Positions 5,448 through 9,091 of a stretch of 9,091 nt of DNA are shown here, piece after piece. The DNA comes from Armatimonadota bacterium (GTDB taxonomy: Bacteria; Sysuimicrobiota; Sysuimicrobiia; Sysuimicrobiales; JACQTN01). The stretch is taken from positions 1 through 9,091 of the forward strand of contig JACQTN010000493.1 of NCBI GenBank assembly GCA_016210785.1, written 5' to 3'. Made by a program: the position numbers and the translations under genes. Under the pieces are notes generated by a model that had not been told where the DNA came from, made no database searches, and saw only the letters and a program-made list of their open reading frames with translations. Position 1 is the stretch's first letter, and each line of letters starts with the position of its first letter.

Positions 5448-6356
5448 ATGGCTCTACGATCGGCGTTCCGCCGGTTTGTTCCGCTTCGGGTGAGGAGACA
5501 TCTGGCGCTGCGGGATCGGCTCCGGGTCAGACTCTATCACACGATTCGTCCCCTCGCCATCGGACTGGCCGATTCCTCGGAGTATCTCCGCGATATCGTC
5601 GTCAGGACGTGCTCCGACGTCCTCTACGAACTCGAGAACCGAGGCCGCGACAGGATCTGCGATGACATCCTGGACCACCTGCTCAAGCACCCGCATCCCT
5701 ACAGCGACGTGGAAAAAGACGCGGACGTCCCGCTTCTCGACCGGGTGAGCGGTCGGATCATCCCCGGCGTGGAACGCATCCTGCGTCACTGGCCGGTCCG
5801 GGGCGTCGTGGAGATCGGGTGTGGCAACGGCTCGGTGCTCGCGTGGCTGGCGGAGAGATATCCCGCCGTCCACTTTGTGGGAATCGATTTCCAAGTGCCA
5901 CCCGCGGTGCGGGCCCTCGCGCGAAGCAACCTGGAGTTTGCCAGCGGATATGCGCTGGACATTTTCGAAGGAGACCGGCTGCCGACGCCTCCCGATCTGG
6001 TCTACGTTCAGTTTACCGCGACCCTTTTCTTGCCCAGGGAGATCACGCGCTACTTTGAGAACTTCCGGCGCCGGGACGTACGTTTTGTCGTGCTCAATGA
6101 ACCGGTCCGCGCGGCCTACCCGGTGAGGCTGAACGCGGGCGACTCCCGATCAGTGTATATGGGGGACCGGATGTGGAAGCACGACTATCCAGGCATCGCC
6201 AGGCGCGCCGGGTACGAGATTCTGGAATTCCAATCGAAACACTGGTCGGCGCTGATCGCCCCGCAATTCCAGGTGCGGGCCGCGACCCAGCAACTGCAAC
6301 TGCGCTATGACACCCACATGGTCCAGATGTCCGCGCGCCTGATGACACCGGGGTAA
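5448..6356 (+). CDS. Class I SAM-dependent methyltransferase, substrate unknown
   Basis: This 302-residue protein has a Rossmann-type methyltransferase core. Motif I is VVEIGCGNGS (120-129), Asp147 in FVGIDF is the acidic residue expected to hold the SAM ribose, and DLVYVQFT (183-190) is the motif II/IV strand. The N-terminal 34 residues hold 11 arginines and no obvious signal peptide. Residues 40-110 are helical-looking with no recognised domain. The C-terminal part (KHDYPGIARRAGYEILEF) resembles the end of small-molecule methyltransferases, but no family can be named. No convincing ribosome site precedes the ATG, so the start is uncertain. Codon third positions hold clearly more A/T (gct, cta, cga, ttt, gtt, aga, tat, att) than in the flanking genes, which suggests acquisition or weak expression. 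The gene appears to stand alone between hairpins. Confidence 0.72.
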   Translation: MALRSAFRRFVPLRVRRHLALRDRLRVRLYHTIRPLAIGLADSSEYLRDIVVRTCSDVLYELENRGRDRICDDILDHLLKHPHPYSDVEKDADVPLLDRVSGRIIPGVERILRHWPVRGVVEIGCGNGSVLAWLAERYPAVHFVGIDFQVPPAVRALARSNLEFASGYALDIFEGDRLPTPPDLVYVQFTATLFLPREITRYFENFRRRDVRFVVLNEPVRAAYPVRLNAGDSRSVYMGDRMWKHDYPGIARRAGYEILEFQSKHWSALIAPQFQVRAATQQLQLRYDTHMVQMSARLMTPG

Positions 6357-6428
6357 CCGTCATCGCCGGGACCGCGGGATCCAGCGGCGGCGATCATGGA
6401 GGAGTTCGCGAAGGCGCAGAAACAGTGA

Positions 6429-6441
6429 GGGCCGGCGGCCC
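6429..6441 (+). terminator. Small GC hairpin between methyltransferase and miaB
   Basis: GGGCC (6429-6433) pairs with GGCCC (6437-6441) over a 3-nt loop, directly upstream of the miaB promoter -35 box. It is short and has no T-run; it is a possible boundary between transcription units. Confidence 0.2.
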
Positions 6442-6449
6442 GAGACCGG

Positions 6450-6478
6450 TTGTCTGGGGCTCCGGCAGCATGTATGAT
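6450..6478 (+). promoter_or_regulatory. miaBp: Sigma-70-like promoter of the miaB-miaA-dapL operon
   Basis: TTGTCT (6450-6455, 4 of 6 consensus bases) and TATGAT (6473-6478, 5 of 6) are separated by an ideal 17 nt. This is the best promoter match in the window. The predicted start site, 6-10 nt after the -10 box, is 6485-6489, at or just before the miaB ATG (6489). The message would therefore have almost no leader. Confidence 0.55.
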
Positions 6479-6488
6479 ATGGGGCGAG

Positions 6489-7832
6489 ATGGCTGACCAG
6501 AAGCGTTTCCACATCATCACCTACGGCTGCCAGATGAACATCCGCGACTCGGAGGCGATGGCCGGCCTCCTGGCGCAGATGGGGTACGCCGCCACCGACG
6601 ATCCGGAGCAGGCGGACGTCATTCTGATGAACACCTGCACTGTGCGCGAGGGCGCGGAGGAGCGCGCCTACGGCCGCATCGGTGAACTGAAGGCGCTCAA
6701 GAAGCGCAGGCCGGGCCTGCTGCTGGGCATGGCCGGGTGCATCCCCCAGAAGGACGGCGAAGAGGTCCTGCGGCGCGCCCCGTACCTGGACCTGGTGCTG
6801 GGCGTCCACAACCTCCACCGCCTGCCCGCATTGATCACGCAGGCCATCGACGGGTGCATGCCGGTCTACGAGGTGTGGAAGCGCTCCCCGCGCGACCGGG
6901 ACCTGCCGCGCCTGCCCGCGGTCCGCACCCACCGCGTCAAAGCCTTCGTCAACATCATCCACGGGTGCAACAAGTGGTGCACCTTCTGCATCGTCCCCAT
7001 CGTGCGGGGCCTCGAGCGGAGCGTGCCGCCCGCCCACGTGCTGGCGGAGGTGCAGGAACTGGCGGCGCAGGGCTACCGCGAGATCACGCTGCTCGGCCAG
7101 AACGTGGATTCCTACGGCCACGACCTGCGGCCGCGCATGGACCTGGCAGACCTGCTGCGCCTCGTCCACGACGTGCCGGGGATCGAGCGCCTCCGGTTCA
7201 CCACGTCGCACCCCAAGGACATGACGCCGCGGCTGATCGAGGCCGTGGCGAAACTGCCCAAGGCGTGCGAGCACATCCATCTCCCGGTGCAGGCCGGGGA
7301 CGACGAGGTCCTGCGCCGGATGCGGCGAGGGTACACTGCGGCCCGGTACAAGGAGATCGTCGCCGCCATCCGCGAGCGGCTCCCGGGATGCAGCATCACT
7401 ACCGACGTCATCGTGGGGTTCCCCGGCGAGACGGAGGAGCAGTTCGAGGCCACCTTGCGCCTGGTGGAGGAGGTCCGCTTCGACGCCTGCAACACCGCCA
7501 TGTACTCCCCGCGCGAGGGCACGCGCGCCGCCGACTACGAAGACCAGGTGGACGAGGAGACCAAGAAGCGGCGCCTGTGGGCGTTGAACAAGCTGGCGGA
7601 GCGAGTGGCCTTCCACATCAACCAGAGCCTGGTGGGCACCGCGCAGGAGGTCCTGGTGGAGGAGCGCGGGGAGCGGGGGACCCTGGTGGGCCGTACGCGC
7701 ACTCACAAGATCGTCACCTTCGATGGCCTCGATGACCTGATCGGCCAGGCGGTCCCGGTGCGCATCGCCAGCGCAGGCTCGTGGGTGCTGCGCGGCACGC
7801 TGCAGTGCGCGCCGGTTCCTGCCGTGGTGTGA
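6489..7832 (+). CDS. miaB: tRNA-2-methylthio-N6-dimethylallyladenosine synthase MiaB
   Basis: This 447-residue radical-SAM methylthiotransferase converts i6A37 of tRNA to ms2i6A37. The N-terminal UPF0004 domain (about 5-125) has the auxiliary [4Fe-4S] cysteines Cys14 (TYGCQMN), Cys50 (NTCTVRE) and Cys84 (GCIPQ). The radical-SAM cluster is Cys160, Cys164 and Cys167 in HGCNKWCTFC. TSHPKD (239-244), HLPVQAG (264-270) and DVIVGFPGETEEQF (306-319) are family signatures. A TRAM RNA-binding domain covers about 380-440. The usual VPYTRGRE after the cluster reads VPIVRGLE here. ATG 6489 is chosen because homologues begin a few residues before the YGCQMN motif and the promoter -10 box lies immediately upstream. 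An in-frame ATG at 6474 and TTG at 6450 would lie within the promoter. It overlaps miaA, which makes its substrate. Confidence 0.95.
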   Translation: MADQKRFHIITYGCQMNIRDSEAMAGLLAQMGYAATDDPEQADVILMNTCTVREGAEERAYGRIGELKALKKRRPGLLLGMAGCIPQKDGEEVLRRAPYLDLVLGVHNLHRLPALITQAIDGCMPVYEVWKRSPRDRDLPRLPAVRTHRVKAFVNIIHGCNKWCTFCIVPIVRGLERSVPPAHVLAEVQELAAQGYREITLLGQNVDSYGHDLRPRMDLADLLRLVHDVPGIERLRFTTSHPKDMTPRLIEAVAKLPKACEHIHLPVQAGDDEVLRRMRRGYTAARYKEIVAAIRERLPGCSITTDVIVGFPGETEEQFEATLRLVEEVRFDACNTAMYSPREGTRAADYEDQVDEETKKRRLWALNKLAERVAFHINQSLVGTAQEVLVEERGERGTLVGRTRTHKIVTFDGLDDLIGQAVPVRIASAGSWVLRGTLQCAPVPAVV

Positions 7833-8764
7833 ACACGCTGCTTGTTATCGTCGGTCCCACGGCCGTGGGCAAGACGGCGGTGGCCATCGAGGTCGCTCGC
7901 CGCACCGGCGGTGAGATCATCTGCGCCGACTCCCGCACCATCTACCGCGGCATGAACATCGGGACCGCGAAACCCACGCCGGAGCAACGCTGCGAAGTCC
8001 CACATCACCTGCTCGACGTCGCCTCGCCCGACGACGTCTTCACCGTGGCTCGCTACCGCGAGCTGGCGGAGGCGGCCATCGCGGACATCCACGCGCGTGG
8101 ACGGCTCCCGCTGCTGGTGGGCGGTACCGGTCTGTACGTCCGCGCGGTGGTGGATGGTCTGAGCATTCCCAGAACCCCGCCCGACTGGGAGCTTCGCGCG
8201 CGACTGGAAGAAGAGGAGCGGCGGGGAGGGGCGGGGACCCTGCACGCTCGCCTGCGCCGGGTGGACCCTGACGCGGCCGCCCGCATCCACCCGCGCAACC
8301 TGCGCCGCATCATCCGCGCCCTGGAGGTGCACGCGGCTACCGGCCAGCCCATCTCGCGCCTGCAGCAGCGCCACGCCCCGGCCTACCGCGTCCTGCTGGT
8401 GGGCCTCACGGTGGATCGCGCCCGCCTTTATGCCCGCATCGCCGATCGCGTCCCCGGGCAACTGGCCGCGGGGCTGGTGGAGGAAGTCCGCGTCCTGCTG
8501 GCCCGCGGATATCCGCGCGACGGCCCGGCGATGGAGGGTCTGGGCTATAAAGAGATGATTGGCTACCTGGACGGGCAGTACGATTACGAGACCGCGGTGC
8601 GCGTGCTGGTCCGCAACACCCGGCGCTACGCCAAGCGGCAGTGGGCCTGGTTCCGGCGGGATTCGCGCGTCCACTGGATCGACGTGGGGGACGATCTGCC
8701 CGCGGTGGTGGCCGGAAAGATTTGTGCTATGATGGAGGCAAAACTTCTCCAAACCTCGGGGTGA
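7829..8764 (+). CDS. miaA: tRNA dimethylallyltransferase MiaA
   Basis: This 311-residue cytosolic enzyme transfers a dimethylallyl group from DMAPP to N6 of A37 in tRNAs reading UNN codons, giving i6A37, the substrate of MiaB. The P-loop is GPTAVGKT (9-16). DSRTIYRGMNIGTAKP (34-49) carries the catalytic Asp34, and GGTGLYVRA (98-106) and DPDAAARIHPRNLRRIIRALEV (147-168 region) are family blocks. MEGLGYKE (235-242) and RNTRRYAKRQWAWFR (262-276) are the C-terminal tRNA-contact signatures. The length matches the family (about 300-320). The start is GTG at 7829, overlapping the miaB stop as GTGA; no ribosome site is visible, so translation probably depends on coupling with miaB. A GTG at 7781 in the same frame would add 16 residues that homologues lack. 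Confidence 0.95.
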   Translation: MNTLLVIVGPTAVGKTAVAIEVARRTGGEIICADSRTIYRGMNIGTAKPTPEQRCEVPHHLLDVASPDDVFTVARYRELAEAAIADIHARGRLPLLVGGTGLYVRAVVDGLSIPRTPPDWELRARLEEEERRGGAGTLHARLRRVDPDAAARIHPRNLRRIIRALEVHAATGQPISRLQQRHAPAYRVLLVGLTVDRARLYARIADRVPGQLAAGLVEEVRVLLARGYPRDGPAMEGLGYKEMIGYLDGQYDYETAVRVLVRNTRRYAKRQWAWFRRDSRVHWIDVGDDLPAVVAGKICAMMEAKLLQTSG

Positions 8765-9091
8765 GCGCCTTGCTGCAGCCGGCCCGCAGGCTCCAGAAAC
8801 TTCCGCCGTACCTGTTCGCCGACATCGACCGCAAGCAGCAGGAGCTGCGGGCCCGGGGGGTGGACGTGATCAGCCTGGGCGTGGGGGACCCCGACCTGCC
8901 CACGCCGCCCCACATCATCGAGGCGCTGCACGCCGGCGCGCGCGATCCCAGGACCCACCGTTACCCGCCCTACGACGGCACGCGGGAGTTCAGGGAAGCC
9001 GTGGCGGGGTGGTACAAGAGGCGCTTCGGCGTCACCCTCGACCCCCAGCATGAGGTGCTTGACCTGATCGGGTCCAAGGAGGGATTGGCAC
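8761..9091 (+). CDS. dapL: LL-diaminopimelate aminotransferase-like, N-terminal part (partial)
   Basis: The first 110 codons of a PLP-dependent class I aminotransferase are present and run off the window end. Sequence blocks fit DapL: LPPYLFADIDRK (14-25), VISLGVGDPDLPTP (36-49), HRYPPYDGTREFREAVAGWY (67-86 region), RRFGVTLDP (88-96) and LIGSKEG (102-108). DapL converts tetrahydrodipicolinate directly to LL-2,6-diaminopimelate using glutamate, bypassing the acyl routes for lysine and cell-wall precursor synthesis. The PLP-binding lysine lies beyond the window, so completeness cannot be judged. The start is GTG 8761, overlapping the miaA stop as GTGA. No good ribosome site lies close by (GGAGG at 8734-8738 is too far), so coupling to miaA is likely. 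A related aminotransferase of other specificity cannot be excluded. Confidence 0.82.
   Translation, partial: MSALLQPARRLQKLPPYLFADIDRKQQELRARGVDVISLGVGDPDLPTPPHIIEALHAGARDPRTHRYPPYDGTREFREAVAGWYKRRFGVTLDPQHEVLDLIGSKEGLA

Noticed and set aside
6396..6428. Ten-codon frame MEEFAKAQKQ before miaB, looking like a protein tail.
   Set aside because: No ribosome site and no upstream frame that resembles a gene; too short to support as a remnant.
6450..6488. TTG at 6450 or ATG at 6474 as the miaB start.
   Set aside because: Both lie inside the promoter boxes, and homologues start only a few residues before the YGCQMN motif.
7781..7828. GTG at 7781 as the miaA start.
   Set aside because: It would add residues not found in MiaA and overlap miaB by about 50 nt; the GTGA junction at 7829 fits the family N-terminus.
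7928..7975. DSRTIYRG in MiaA instead of the better-known DSMQVYRG.
   Set aside because: This position varies among MiaA proteins (E. coli also differs), and the catalytic Asp is present.

Overview
The window is a GC-rich bacterial stretch in which every supported gene lies on the plus strand. Third codon positions are mostly G or C, and starts are ATG or GTG with tight stop-start overlaps. The gene set (a CUT1-type ABC importer, an M20 amidohydrolase, a DinB-fold protein, MiaB, MiaA and a DapL-type aminotransferase) fits a high-GC, possibly deep-branching bacterium. No rRNA or other strong phylogenetic marker is present, so the lineage stays open. No phage, transposon, CRISPR or rRNA/tRNA gene was seen.

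Region 1 (1-3347) is an importer locus. It holds the tail of a solute-binding protein, a 336-nt gap without a gene, a MalK-like ATPase, and two MalF/MalG-like permeases with 14-nt and 4-nt overlaps. The gap contains an imperfect tandem duplication of about 68 bp, a small hairpin and a 15-bp-stem hairpin. This resembles the way other importers separate strong expression of the binding protein from weaker expression of the membrane part.

Region 2 (3348-5397) has an M20 metallopeptidase (ArgE/DapE-like) behind its own perfect Shine-Dalgarno site, then a DinB/YfiT-fold protein. Two tiny ORFs joined by ATGA and GTGA stop-start junctions run into the DinB gene. The M20 protein may process what the importer brings in. 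The DapL-type gene later in the window argues weakly against DapE as its role.

Region 3 (5398-6428) is a single class I SAM-dependent methyltransferase of unknown substrate. It has an arginine-rich N-terminus and visibly lower third-position GC than its neighbours, so it may be an acquired gene.

Region 4 (6429-9091) is a compact operon, miaB-miaA-dapL, with GTGA overlaps at both junctions. MiaA and MiaB act in sequence on A37 of tRNAs that read UNN codons. The third gene, cut by the window edge, starts the single-step aminotransferase route to LL-diaminopimelate. A good sigma-70-like promoter ends only about 10 bases before the miaB ATG, so the message is predicted to be nearly leaderless.

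I found no clearly new multi-gene system. The most unusual items are the structured gap before the ATPase gene, the mini-ORF cascade, the short insertion with foreign-looking codons in the M20 gene, and the near-leaderless miaB.
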